Assembly (NCBI GenBank): GCA_018228645.1
Contig: CP073693.1
Location: forward strand, 1,864,253-1,928,252
Source: Clostridiaceae bacterium Marseille-Q4143
Lineage (GTDB): Bacteria > Bacillota > Clostridia > Lachnospirales > Lachnospiraceae
Length of the DNA: 64,000 bases
Direction of reading: 5' to 3'
Part shown: positions 44,909-53,714 of the stretch, piece after piece
Position numbering within the stretch: position 1 is the stretch's first letter
Layout: each line of letters begins with the position of its first letter
The notes under the pieces: model-generated
The model's input: only the letters and a program-made list of their open reading frames with translations
What the model was told of the DNA's origin: nothing
Database searches by the model: none
Position numbers and translations under genes: made by a program

Positions 44909-46002
44909 AAAAAGTGATGCTGGTATTCGGCACACGCCCGGAGGCCATTAAAATGTGCCCTCTGGTCAATGAACTGAAGAGCAGAAAAGAAATTGAGACG
45001 GTAGTCTGCGTTACCGGACAGCACCGGCAGATGCTGGATCAGGTACTGGAGGCTTTTGATGTGGTTCCGGACTATGACCTTTCTATCATGAAAGACCGTC
45101 AGACCTTATTTGACGTGACAACCAATATTCTGAACCGGATCAAAGAGGTGCTGGAGGAAGTGCATCCGGATGTGGTACTGGTACATGGAGATACTTCTAC
45201 TACGTTTGTGACGGCACTGGCCTGCTTTTATCTGCAGATTCCGGTAGGACATGTGGAGGCAGGACTTCGTACCTACAATATTTATTCTCCTTATCCGGAA
45301 GAATTTAACAGACAGGCGGTCAGTATCATCTCAGCCTATAATTTTGCACCGACAGAACTGTCGAAGCAGAATCTTCTGAAGGAAGGTAAGAACCCGGATA
45401 CCATCTATGTGACGGGAAATACGGCCATTGATGCATTGAAGACTACGGTCCGCTCTGATTATACCCATCCGGAGCTGGAGTGGGCAAAGGGAAGCCGTCT
45501 TATTATGATTACGGCACACCGGCGGGAAAACTTAGGCGAGCCTATGAAGCATATGTTCCGCGCCATCCGCCGGGTATGCGACGAGCATCCGGATGTGAAG
45601 GCTATTTATCCCATTCATATGAATCCGGTAGTCCGTGAGACGGCCCGGGAGATTCTGGGAGATGATGAACGGATTCATATTATTGAACCGATGGATGTAC
45701 TGGATTTCCATAATTTCCTGTCCAGAAGCTTTCTGATTCTGACGGACAGCGGCGGAATTCAGGAGGAGGCTCCTTCTCTTGGAAAGCCGGTTCTGGTTAT
45801 GCGGGATACCACGGAGCGTCCGGAAGGTATCAAGGCCGGTACATTGAAGCTGGTGGGAACCGATGAACAGGTCATCTATGAGAATTTCAAGCTTCTGCTG
45901 GAAAATGAAGAAGCTTACAAAGCCATGAGTACCGCAAGCAATCCTTACGGGGATGGCTTTGCATGTAAGCGGATCGCAGACATTCTGGAAGGAAAAGCAT
46001 GA
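44905..46002 (+). CDS. wecB: UDP-N-acetylglucosamine 2-epimerase, non-hydrolysing
   Basis: A 365-residue enzyme converting UDP-GlcNAc to UDP-ManNAc in the cytoplasm. VFGTRPEAIKMCPLV at the N-terminus, HGDTSTTFVTALA, VGHVEAGLRTYNIYSPYPEE, TAHRRENLG and LTDSGGIQEEAPSLGKPVLV are all full matches to the MnaA/WecB family. With the WecC-type dehydrogenase at 60864 it can provide UDP-ManNAcA. A WbpI-like role on the 2,3-diamino uronic acid is also possible because the WbpA/B/E set lies in the same operon, though the sequence looks closer to MnaA. Confidence 0.92.
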   Translation: MKKVMLVFGTRPEAIKMCPLVNELKSRKEIETVVCVTGQHRQMLDQVLEAFDVVPDYDLSIMKDRQTLFDVTTNILNRIKEVLEEVHPDVVLVHGDTSTTFVTALACFYLQIPVGHVEAGLRTYNIYSPYPEEFNRQAVSIISAYNFAPTELSKQNLLKEGKNPDTIYVTGNTAIDALKTTVRSDYTHPELEWAKGSRLIMITAHRRENLGEPMKHMFRAIRRVCDEHPDVKAIYPIHMNPVVRETAREILGDDERIHIIEPMDVLDFHNFLSRSFLILTDSGGIQEEAPSLGKPVLVMRDTTERPEGIKAGTLKLVGTDEQVIYENFKLLLENEEAYKAMSTASNPYGDGFACKRIADILEGKA

Positions 46003-47192
46003 GCATTTATCTATTAGTATTTCTTCTGCTGGCGGCGGGGACTCTTCTGGAGTACTTCCGTCCGCAGATCAAAACATATGCATACTGGATCTGCTGGGCG
46101 GCCATGATTGGCTGCCTTTGCTTCCGGTTCGGACAGGGAACGGATTATGTGACTTATCAGGGACTCTATGAGACGATTCCGGTAGCCATCGATCTGTCCC
46201 AGGGATATATCTGCGGATTTTATCCGGAGATCGGATGGAGACTCTTATCTGCGGCATTTAAAGTGTTTGGCGCACCTTTCTGGGTATTTGCTTCTATACT
46301 TGGTCTGGCAGAAATGCTGCTCCTTCATCGGTTTGTGAAACGGTTCGTGCAGGGAAGGACAGCAGGTCTATTTATGCTGTATCCGGTATTGTATCTGGTA
46401 TATATGGTATCCGGACTCCGCCAGGGACTGGTGGTCTGCCTGTTTCTGGGAATTGCCCTGCCATTTCTGATGGAGAGAAAATGGGTTGCTTACGTAGTGA
46501 CCATCCTTATTACCTTTTCCTTCCACCGGGTGGCTCTTGCCTGGCTGGTGCTGATTCCGGCTATGTATCTGCCGGTGAATGTCATGATGGCACTGGCTGG
46601 ACTATCTGCAGTGGGAGGACTGATCCTACAGATCGGTCAGGTAGAACAGCTGTTGGCACGGTTGATCCCGGTTTATCATGTGCAGAAATTTTTGCTGGCA
46701 GGAGAAGTCAGCTGGTTTGCCGTAGGAGAACGGCTGGCAGCGGCGGCAGTATTAACGGTTCTCTACCTTTGGACGAGGGAAAATGTGGATAAGATCCGCC
46801 CGGAGACGGAGGTACTGTGGAAAACCTACCTGTGCGGCGTCTGTGCGTATCTGCTGCTGTGCAGCAGTTCTTATTATGCCAGCCGCTATGGCGCTATTTT
46901 CAAAGTGGTGGAATGTGCGCTGGTAGTGGATCTGGCCATGGGACAGGAGAAAATACAAAAGGCTGTGGCTATTTTCTTCTTCTGCCTGACCTGCCTGATG
47001 GGTGTGAAAAACTTAAATGCCATGACCAATGAAGGCGGTTATGCAAAACTGGGCTATCATTTTTGGAACCATCCTTATGTATCCATTTTTGATCAGAAGA
47101 AGATCGAGGAGTACTTTGGATATCAAGATCGGGTTCAGGTGATTTATGATGCCAATATTGAGGATCAGGAACTCTGGAGACTGGAAAAATAG
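45999..47192 (+). CDS. EpsG family membrane protein, candidate polymerase
   Basis: A 397-residue protein with about ten membrane segments. CFRFGQGTDYVTYQGLYE (about residues 45-62) is the EpsG signature (RxGxGxDYxxY). EpsG-like proteins are thought to polymerise exopolysaccharide repeat units. This makes a second candidate polymerase beside the Wzy-like protein at 17173. Start overlaps the epimerase stop by ATGA. Confidence 0.82.
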   Translation: MSIYLLVFLLLAAGTLLEYFRPQIKTYAYWICWAAMIGCLCFRFGQGTDYVTYQGLYETIPVAIDLSQGYICGFYPEIGWRLLSAAFKVFGAPFWVFASILGLAEMLLLHRFVKRFVQGRTAGLFMLYPVLYLVYMVSGLRQGLVVCLFLGIALPFLMERKWVAYVVTILITFSFHRVALAWLVLIPAMYLPVNVMMALAGLSAVGGLILQIGQVEQLLARLIPVYHVQKFLLAGEVSWFAVGERLAAAAVLTVLYLWTRENVDKIRPETEVLWKTYLCGVCAYLLLCSSSYYASRYGAIFKVVECALVVDLAMGQEKIQKAVAIFFFCLTCLMGVKNLNAMTNEGGYAKLGYHFWNHPYVSIFDQKKIEEYFGYQDRVQVIYDANIEDQELWRLEK

Positions 47193-47204
47193 AGGAGCAG
47201 AAGG

Positions 47205-48236
47205 ATGTTACTGGAGACTATTTTGACGGCAGTGCTGTTTTTTGCGGGAACAGCGCTTAGCGGTTATACGATTCGTCATATCTTAAAATTAAAACAGGAA
47301 GGATTCCTGTTTTCAATCCTGGTGGGCTGCATGGGCTGGTGGGCGTTGATGGAAGTGATTCTCATTCCCATGACCATGAAGCTGGCAGCTTTTCACACGT
47401 TTGTGTGGGTCTATACGGCAGCAGCAGGAGCGTTGACCGTGGCAGGATTCTTTTGCTGGAGGGAGATTCTGGAGGACGGAAAAGCACAGATATCTGACTG
47501 GAAACAGAATCTGACACTGGGGCATCTGGTGGCAATTGTATTAATTATCTGGCAATTATATTATCTGGCACATCACATGTATCTGGAATGGGACGATACC
47601 TATTATGTGAATCTGGCCAACACGGCACTGACCACGGATAAGATTTACTGGGTCTATCCGGAGACGGGAACCTTTGCGGATTTTGACAAGCGGTATGTCT
47701 TATCTCTGTGGCCAATCTTTTATGCATGGCTGTCGAAGCTTGTGGGTGTACTTCCTACCATTATGGCCCATACCATTCTGCCCTGGCTGGTTCTGCCAGT
47801 GGCCTATTTGGTGTATGTGCTGATTGGAAGAAAGCTGTTCCCGGAAGATCGTGAACTTCAGGGCATGTTCCTTGCCATGGCGGTGATGCTCCATCTGTTC
47901 ATGAGCGGGGAACATACGGCAGGACTTACCTTCTTAAGCATTACCCCCTGGGTGGGAAAAGGAATTCTGGCGACGATTCTAATCCCAGCGTTGTTTTACT
48001 GGATTCTGCGGACCGTTGAAAAAGAACAGGTTGCCGATTTTATATTGCTGGGACTTACCTGTCTGGCAGGATGTCTGTTATCCTCCATGGGAATCATGCT
48101 GACTCCGGTATTTGTCGGTACGGCCATGCTGTTGGCAGGAATCCGCAAGAAGAGTATTTCCTATGTAGTGAAAGGGGCACTTGCTTGCCTTCCCTGTGTG
48201 ATTCTTGGAATTTATTATATTATACTGACTCATTAG
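47205..48236 (+). CDS. DUF6077-like membrane protein, N-terminal part
   Basis: A 343-residue protein with about nine membrane segments. LEWDDTYYVNLANTALTTDK (about residues 126-145) resembles the first loop acidic motif of DUF6077/GT-C proteins. Full-length relatives, as I recall, carry further helices and an external C-terminal domain; these appear in the next gene instead. The frame stops at TAG 48234 inside what looks like the continuing transmembrane part. Either one gene was split by a frameshift, or two subunits are made. Confidence 0.65.
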   Translation: MLLETILTAVLFFAGTALSGYTIRHILKLKQEGFLFSILVGCMGWWALMEVILIPMTMKLAAFHTFVWVYTAAAGALTVAGFFCWREILEDGKAQISDWKQNLTLGHLVAIVLIIWQLYYLAHHMYLEWDDTYYVNLANTALTTDKIYWVYPETGTFADFDKRYVLSLWPIFYAWLSKLVGVLPTIMAHTILPWLVLPVAYLVYVLIGRKLFPEDRELQGMFLAMAVMLHLFMSGEHTAGLTFLSITPWVGKGILATILIPALFYWILRTVEKEQVADFILLGLTCLAGCLLSSMGIMLTPVFVGTAMLLAGIRKKSISYVVKGALACLPCVILGIYYIILTH

Positions 48237-48249
48237 GAAAGGAATTCGT

Positions 48250-49050
48250 ATGCAGAACTTTTTGGAAATTGCAAAAACAGATTTTACGGATACCTTCAGC
48301 GGCGCTTGGATCTTTCCTATGTTACTGATTGGAATTCTATGGATTCTCTGGCAGGAGAAAGAATGGATGCGGAAGCTTCTGTTGGGAATTCTGCCGCTGG
48401 TATTTTTATTTTTCTACTGGTGTCCGTTGACTGGATTGTTTTTCATGAAGGCTTTGGGAGAAAATGTGTACTGGAGAATCCTGTGGCTTTTACTTCTGGC
48501 GGTGATCATTCCTTATGCGGGATGTCTTCTGCTGAAACGGTTTTCCGGGCTCTGGCGACAGGGGGCATTTCTGGTATTACTGGCAGTCATTGGACTGGGA
48601 GGAAAATGTGTGCTTTCTTCCGAGTGGTTCGAAGCAGCCACTAATGACTATAAGGTGCCGGAAAATGTCATGGAGATGGCGGATCTTCTTCCGGAGAATG
48701 TACATGTGGTGGCATCCAACCGGCTGACCCCCTATCTGCGGCTGCGGGATCCATCTCTGACACTGGAATATGCCAGAAATGCCCTGCAGTATAATGTGCC
48801 TCAGGACAATATGGTAGGCCCTATGATTGAACTCTACTGGGCACTGCAGGAAGAAGAGATTGATGTGGGGAAGGCAGCTCCTCTGGCAAAGGAAGAGGAG
48901 TGTACTTTTGTGATTGTGTCCAAGAGCCATACGTACAATGGAGACTGGGAAGATTACGGGTACAAGCTGTATCACGAAACGGATGAATTTGCGATTTTTG
49001 TAGATCAGGATTACGAGAGAGGACAGGATACAAGAAAATGGGAAGAATAA
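48250..49050 (+). CDS. DUF6077-like protein, C-terminal part
   Basis: A 266-residue protein with about four membrane segments, including ENVYWRILWLLLLAVIIPYA. An external tail of about 130 residues follows, beginning YKVPENVMEMADLLPENVHV. That tail is what I would expect at the end of a DUF6077 protein, and no N-terminal catalytic loop is present. AGGAAAGG lies 8-9 bases before ATG 48250, so it can be translated alone. The frame is also open backward to the AGG at 48235, which supports a one-base shift relative to the upstream gene. Confidence 0.6.
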   Translation: MQNFLEIAKTDFTDTFSGAWIFPMLLIGILWILWQEKEWMRKLLLGILPLVFLFFYWCPLTGLFFMKALGENVYWRILWLLLLAVIIPYAGCLLLKRFSGLWRQGAFLVLLAVIGLGGKCVLSSEWFEAATNDYKVPENVMEMADLLPENVHVVASNRLTPYLRLRDPSLTLEYARNALQYNVPQDNMVGPMIELYWALQEEEIDVGKAAPLAKEEECTFVIVSKSHTYNGDWEDYGYKLYHETDEFAIFVDQDYERGQDTRKWEE

Positions 49051-50246
49051 AAGGATTAAAGCCATTTGCAAAGACGTTTTTTGCGCTGATTGCTGTATTT
49101 TTCCTGTCCATGACGCTGGTGTATTGTATTCCCACCTCATGGATTCAGGACAATGTGGAAAAATCAGTAGAGGTGATTGACAATGAGGGAGAATACCCTA
49201 TGTATTTTTTCTATCGGCACAGTGCAATCATTGATGAGCATACGGATAAACTGATGTATACCAGTCTGATTCAGAACCGGGATTATTATAATCCCATTCA
49301 GGCATCCGTGAGTGTGAATCAGTATCCCCGCTACTGGCATGGCTATCAGGTGATTTTGCGTCCATTGACGGTGATTTTTCAGGTGCAGGAGCTTCGTTTC
49401 CTGGGAATGTTTGTGTTCCATCTTCTGTTCTTCTGGAGTGCCTGGCTCATGGCGAAGAAGTTAAAACCGGCCATGGCCATGTGTTATGTGGCTGCGGTGA
49501 CCAGTGGATATATTGTGTTCCTTCCGGTCTGCTTCCAGTTCTTTACTACTTTTGCGGTTTTGTTCGGTGCGTTGATCGTGCTGCTGACCCGGTATGAAAA
49601 GGACTGCACCATGAATCTTATGCTGTACTTCTTTGTAGTAGGGATGGTAGAGAATTTCTTTGATTTTCTGACCTATCCGATTATTACACTTGGAATTCCC
49701 CTTGTGGTGCTGCTTTGGTTGAAAATCCGGGATGAGGCGGCAGATCCGAAGGAAAATTTGATCTTTACGGTGAAATCTTCCGTCTCCTGGGGACTGGGAT
49801 ATGCCCTGACCTGGATTGCCAAGTGGGGAATTGCCACAGTGGTGCTGGGAGTCCGGTATTTCTGGAGAACCATGAGTGTGGTACAGTATCGTCTGGAAGG
49901 AAGCGAGGATGAGCCGCTGGATCGGATCGGAACTTTACAGAAGAACCTGAAGGCATGGATGAATGTGCAGGATGGTGGTATCATCAGCTGGAGCAAAGTA
50001 GTGATGGTAGTACTTCTGGTATTTATCATTCTGATCCTGGTGAAAAAGCTGAAGGATAAGAAGACAATTGCAGCCTGCCTGCCTATCGGTCTGGTGGCAC
50101 TGTATCCGTATATCTGGTATCTGGTCATGTCCAACCATTCCCAGATCCATTACTGGTATACTTACCGGGCACAGGTACTGACCATGTTTGGTATTCTGGT
50201 GTTTATTGCCAGCATTTTGAGGGAGAAGAAGCCGCGTGAAGAATAA
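49038..50246 (+). CDS. Multi-span membrane protein of unknown function
   Basis: A 402-residue protein with about nine membrane segments. An external loop of about 80 residues follows the first helix (residues about 38-120) and includes YFFYRHSAIIDEHTDKLMYT and RDYYNPIQA. This one-helix/loop/multi-helix plan suits a GT-C-type transferase or polymerase, but no motif decides. It overlaps the previous gene by 13 bases and the next by 11. Confidence 0.6.
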   Translation: MGRIKGLKPFAKTFFALIAVFFLSMTLVYCIPTSWIQDNVEKSVEVIDNEGEYPMYFFYRHSAIIDEHTDKLMYTSLIQNRDYYNPIQASVSVNQYPRYWHGYQVILRPLTVIFQVQELRFLGMFVFHLLFFWSAWLMAKKLKPAMAMCYVAAVTSGYIVFLPVCFQFFTTFAVLFGALIVLLTRYEKDCTMNLMLYFFVVGMVENFFDFLTYPIITLGIPLVVLLWLKIRDEAADPKENLIFTVKSSVSWGLGYALTWIAKWGIATVVLGVRYFWRTMSVVQYRLEGSEDEPLDRIGTLQKNLKAWMNVQDGGIISWSKVVMVVLLVFIILILVKKLKDKKTIAACLPIGLVALYPYIWYLVMSNHSQIHYWYTYRAQVLTMFGILVFIASILREKKPREE

Positions 50247-51906
50247 AGAAAAAAGAGAGTGCTGGATCTATGTCATTTGTATGATGATTCTGGTAGAAGC
50301 GTTTAGCTGGTTTCAGCCCATTTATACCAATGTGGATAATTTTATCACTTCCATGGTAATTGGTGCAGTTTATGACAAAGATACCTATAGCATGGTGTTG
50401 AATCCGGTGCTTTGCTGGATTATGTCTTTCATAGGAAAGGTACTTCCGACGGCTGATGCTTTTACGCTGGTGACAAAGGTCGTACTGCTGGCAGGAATCG
50501 GATCTATCAGTTATTTTGTGGCATTGCATTTCCGGCACTGGCCGGAGAGGCTGTTTGCCGGAGCTATGTTATTTCTGCTTACGATTGAGATGAATTTGTT
50601 TTCAGACTATTTTATGGTGTGGGCGGCATTCTTCACGTTCGTGGGAATGGTATGGCTGTTAAGATCTATGAAGACAGAAGTGCATGGAAGCTGGATTGTG
50701 GTAGGTACTTTTTTCATCTGCTGTGGTCTTATGTGGAGGCTGGGCGGTTTTGTACCCTTTATTTCGTTTCTGCTGCTGGGCTGGGGCATGGATTTTTTGT
50801 TTGGAAGCAGAGGGAAAGAAGAAAAGCTGCAGTATTTGAAGAAAACAGTCAGAGTATTTGGACCGATGATCATTTGCTTTGCCTTGCTTCTTGGCATTGA
50901 TTATGGGTATAAACATTCTGAAAAATACGAGGACAGTGTAAACTTCTGTGATGTGGTCAGCACTATTGTGGATTATCCCATGGAAGATTATAAGGCTGTG
51001 GAAAATCTGCTTCCGGAATCGGTAACGGAGAACGATTATACCAGTCTGACAGAGCATCTGTACGCAGATACAGAACGAATCACGACACAGTACTGTCAGA
51101 AAATTGCAGAGGCAGGCAAAAAAGATGAAATTATCATCAGGCTGAAAGATATTTTTCAGAAGACCTATTCTTTGATTGCCAGATTGTATGGATTGAAAAA
51201 TTTCCGGGTCTGGTGTATTGGATTGGTGCTGTTTGCACTGTGGATTTTACTTTCGCAGGCAGTGTGGTATGAAAAGCTGGAAATCGTATTTGCAGGGGGC
51301 GGAGCCTATCTGATGATGCTCTACCTGATACTGGTGGGACGGCTTCCGGAGCGTGGCATGCAGGTGATGCTTTATGCGGCCATGGGAATTCTGCTGGTAA
51401 GAGCGTCTTCAGTTAAAACAGAAAAGCACATGCATAAAGCGGGAATTGTGCTGGTGGTTCTTTTCTGCGTTCTGGTATTATTCCGTCTTCCATCTGTCAG
51501 TTTCAGCGCACATCAGTCTTTGCTGACTGCGAAAACAGGTGCGGATGAGACGAAATGGGAACAGACGTATGAACCCAAGGATGCTGTTTATCTGTGGAGA
51601 ACTTCGGAGCACCGGAAGTTTGCCATGCGTGATTTTATGGCACAGGGAAAACTCATGTCTGTGGATTTTATGAATCATAATCTTGCAGATGGCGGATGGG
51701 ATTTTAACCAGGTATATTCAAAAGCCCAGATGGAACGCCTGGGAGTGCCGAATCCGATATGGGCATTGGCAGAGAGAACGCACACGTATTATGTGGCAGA
51801 AGACTGTAATGCAGTTTTAACTTATATTCAAGAACATTACGATGCTGCCGTTCAGGCGGTGCAGGTGAAGGAACTGAATGGAATTCCGGTATGGCAATTC
51901 CAGTAA
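50236..51906 (+). CDS. Multi-span membrane protein with external C-terminal domain
   Basis: A 556-residue protein with about eleven membrane segments and a soluble C-terminal tail (about residues 425-556). The tail includes TYEPKDAVYLWRTSEHRKF and ends GIPVWQF. The plan is the same as in the DUF6077-like pair and the protein at 54822, and suggests a common GT-C-like group; function is inferred. GTG 50236 is the start, overlapping the preceding gene. A two-way terminator follows, so this closes the long operon. Confidence 0.6.
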   Translation: MKNKEKRECWIYVICMMILVEAFSWFQPIYTNVDNFITSMVIGAVYDKDTYSMVLNPVLCWIMSFIGKVLPTADAFTLVTKVVLLAGIGSISYFVALHFRHWPERLFAGAMLFLLTIEMNLFSDYFMVWAAFFTFVGMVWLLRSMKTEVHGSWIVVGTFFICCGLMWRLGGFVPFISFLLLGWGMDFLFGSRGKEEKLQYLKKTVRVFGPMIICFALLLGIDYGYKHSEKYEDSVNFCDVVSTIVDYPMEDYKAVENLLPESVTENDYTSLTEHLYADTERITTQYCQKIAEAGKKDEIIIRLKDIFQKTYSLIARLYGLKNFRVWCIGLVLFALWILLSQAVWYEKLEIVFAGGGAYLMMLYLILVGRLPERGMQVMLYAAMGILLVRASSVKTEKHMHKAGIVLVVLFCVLVLFRLPSVSFSAHQSLLTAKTGADETKWEQTYEPKDAVYLWRTSEHRKFAMRDFMAQGKLMSVDFMNHNLADGGWDFNQVYSKAQMERLGVPNPIWALAERTHTYYVAEDCNAVLTYIQEHYDAAVQAVQVKELNGIPVWQFQ

Positions 51907-51913
51907 AGAAAAT

Positions 51914-51947
51914 AAAAAGACGTCTGCTTTAGTGCAGGCGTCTTTTT
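51914..51947. terminator. Bidirectional terminator between convergent operons
   Basis: Arms AAAAAGACGTCTGC (51914-51927) and GCAGGCGTCTTTTT (51934-51947) pair with a single G-U and give a U-run in either direction. The stop codon of the minus-strand GT2 gene lies in the six-base loop, so its last codons are read from the right arm. Confidence 0.9.
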
Positions 51948-52717
51948 CGTACCATTCGGATCAGTCGCTGACCGAAGAGATTTTTTAAGGTCTGTTTCCC
52001 ATAGAAAGAACATTCCCGGAGAAGCCAGGAAGGGGTTACATGAAAGATCCCCAGTTCTTTCTGCATGCGGATTTTTTCCTTGTGGGAAAGTACTTTATTC
52101 CGATCGGAAAATCCGGCAATTTCGTAGACAGAAATAGGAATGGGAAGATATTCAAAGGCTACTCCTTTCAGGTACATGGCAAGGAAAAACTCATGGTCTG
52201 CGCATACCCGGTAGGAAATATTGTAAGGATGTTCCAATAACAGTTCACGCTTTACAAAGACGGATTGATGACAGAATGCCATTTCATAGGTCAGGTGGTC
52301 TAAGGAAAGTGCAGGATATAATTTGGTCTGTCCTTCATAGATACAGCGGGTGTCCCCATACAGGATCGAAGCATCCGTTGGATGTGCAAATACCTGCTCT
52401 AAGGTAGTGGAATCTGCCAGCAGATCCCCTGCATTTAAGAACAGGAGCCATTTGCCATGGGCTTTTTTCACTCCTTTGTTCATGGCATCGTAAATGCCAC
52501 GGTCCGGTTCGGATGAACAACAGAATGGAATCTGTTTTGCGGAAAACAGGGGTTCCAGCTGTCCAAGAAAAGGAACCGTTCCATCGTCGGATCCGCCGTC
52601 AATGACCAGATATTCAAAATCTGTCCAGGTCTGTGAAAGGAGACTGTCCACAGTGGCGGAAAGTGCCTCTTTCGCCCGGAAACAGACAGTAATGACAGAT
52701 AAGGTTGGTGTATCCAT
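51929..52717 (-). CDS. GT2 glycosyltransferase (WcaE-like)
   Basis: A 262-residue GT-A enzyme on the minus strand. LSVITVCFRAKEALSATVDS, YLVIDGGSDDGTV, SEPDRGIYDAMNKGVKKAHG and LFLNAGDLLAD are the typical signature of the WcaE/PslC-type GT2 group (NAGD replacing DxD). It may add a side-chain sugar. It is the last gene of the inverted unit and ends inside the shared terminator. Confidence 0.88.
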   Translation of the reverse strand: MDTPTLSVITVCFRAKEALSATVDSLLSQTWTDFEYLVIDGGSDDGTVPFLGQLEPLFSAKQIPFCCSSEPDRGIYDAMNKGVKKAHGKWLLFLNAGDLLADSTTLEQVFAHPTDASILYGDTRCIYEGQTKLYPALSLDHLTYEMAFCHQSVFVKRELLLEHPYNISYRVCADHEFFLAMYLKGVAFEYLPIPISVYEIAGFSDRNKVLSHKEKIRMQKELGIFHVTPSWLLRECSFYGKQTLKNLFGQRLIRMVRKRRLH

Positions 52718-52719
52718 AG

Positions 52720-53691
52720 TTACCTCGTTTCCTGATGACGGGCATCGTTCTCCGGTGTCATATGGGTGGTGTCCCGGATGACGAACTGAGGACTGTTATT
52801 GAGACAGATATAGATCCTTCCAATATATTCTCCGCAGATTCCCAGCATAATCATAATCATGCCGCCAACGAAAAGCATCACGGCCATGAGGGAACTGTAA
52901 CCGGCATCAATCAGTGCCGGATACATAAGTTTCCGGATTACCAGATATAATCCCCAGCAAAATCCAAGAATGGAACTGCCGACACCTACAAAGGTGGCAA
53001 GGCGGAGCGGGATAATCGAAAAAGCGGTAAATCCATTGGAAAAGAGGGAGATCAGCTTTTTCAGATTATAAGTGGAAGTTCCGCTTAAACGTTCCCGGTC
53101 CTGCATGGGAACTTCTGCAATCTTTCTGGTAGCGCGAAGCAGAAGACCGTCAATATAGGGATAAGGATTTTTATATTGCAGGAGCTCTGTTGCAATGAAA
53201 GACTGCATGGCCATAAAATTGGTCAGACGGAGATGTTTTGGTTTGTCCAGAAGGACACACATCATAAAATCGTTGAACCGGCTGCCAACCACCCGGAAAA
53301 AGCTTTCTTTTCTGTCCTCGAATTTATACTGTGCCAGCGAAACATCATAGCCGTGATTCAGAGGCTCCAGAAGATCCCATAATTTGTCGACGGGACACTG
53401 GAAGTCATCATCCAGAAAGACGATCTGTTCGCCTGCCGCATAGGAAAGACCTGCCATCATGGCTGCATGCTGACCAAAATTCTTGGTAAAATCAACGACT
53501 CTGAGCCAGGAGTGGGTTTGTGCATACCCGGTCAATACCTGCAGTACCTGATCCGGGGAATTATCATTGACAGTAATGACTTCATAGGTCATCTCGGGAC
53601 GTTCCGCCATCTTCTGTTCAATTTCATTTAATACCTGCAGAATCGTATGTTCACTCCGATAGCAGGGAATTACAAAACTAAGTTGTATCAT
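52720..53691 (-). CDS. Polyprenyl-phosphate glycosyltransferase (GtrB/ArnC-like GT2)
   Basis: A 323-residue GT2 enzyme. LSFVIPCYRSEHTILQVLNE, DFTKNFGQHAAMMAGLSYA and FLDDDFQCPVDKLWDLLEPL (DDD metal site) match GtrB/ArnC/DPM-like synthases. Two C-terminal membrane helices anchor it (about residues 230-252 and 265-290). It would make undecaprenyl-phosphate-linked sugar, the donor for GT-C enzymes outside the membrane, and several such candidates surround it. It lies two bases from the downstream GT2 gene. Confidence 0.9.
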   Translation of the reverse strand: MIQLSFVIPCYRSEHTILQVLNEIEQKMAERPEMTYEVITVNDNSPDQVLQVLTGYAQTHSWLRVVDFTKNFGQHAAMMAGLSYAAGEQIVFLDDDFQCPVDKLWDLLEPLNHGYDVSLAQYKFEDRKESFFRVVGSRFNDFMMCVLLDKPKHLRLTNFMAMQSFIATELLQYKNPYPYIDGLLLRATRKIAEVPMQDRERLSGTSTYNLKKLISLFSNGFTAFSIIPLRLATFVGVGSSILGFCWGLYLVIRKLMYPALIDAGYSSLMAVMLFVGGMIMIMLGICGEYIGRIYICLNNSPQFVIRDTTHMTPENDARHQETR

Positions 53692-53714
53692 GAATATTAC
53701 CTTTCTGAGATTAA

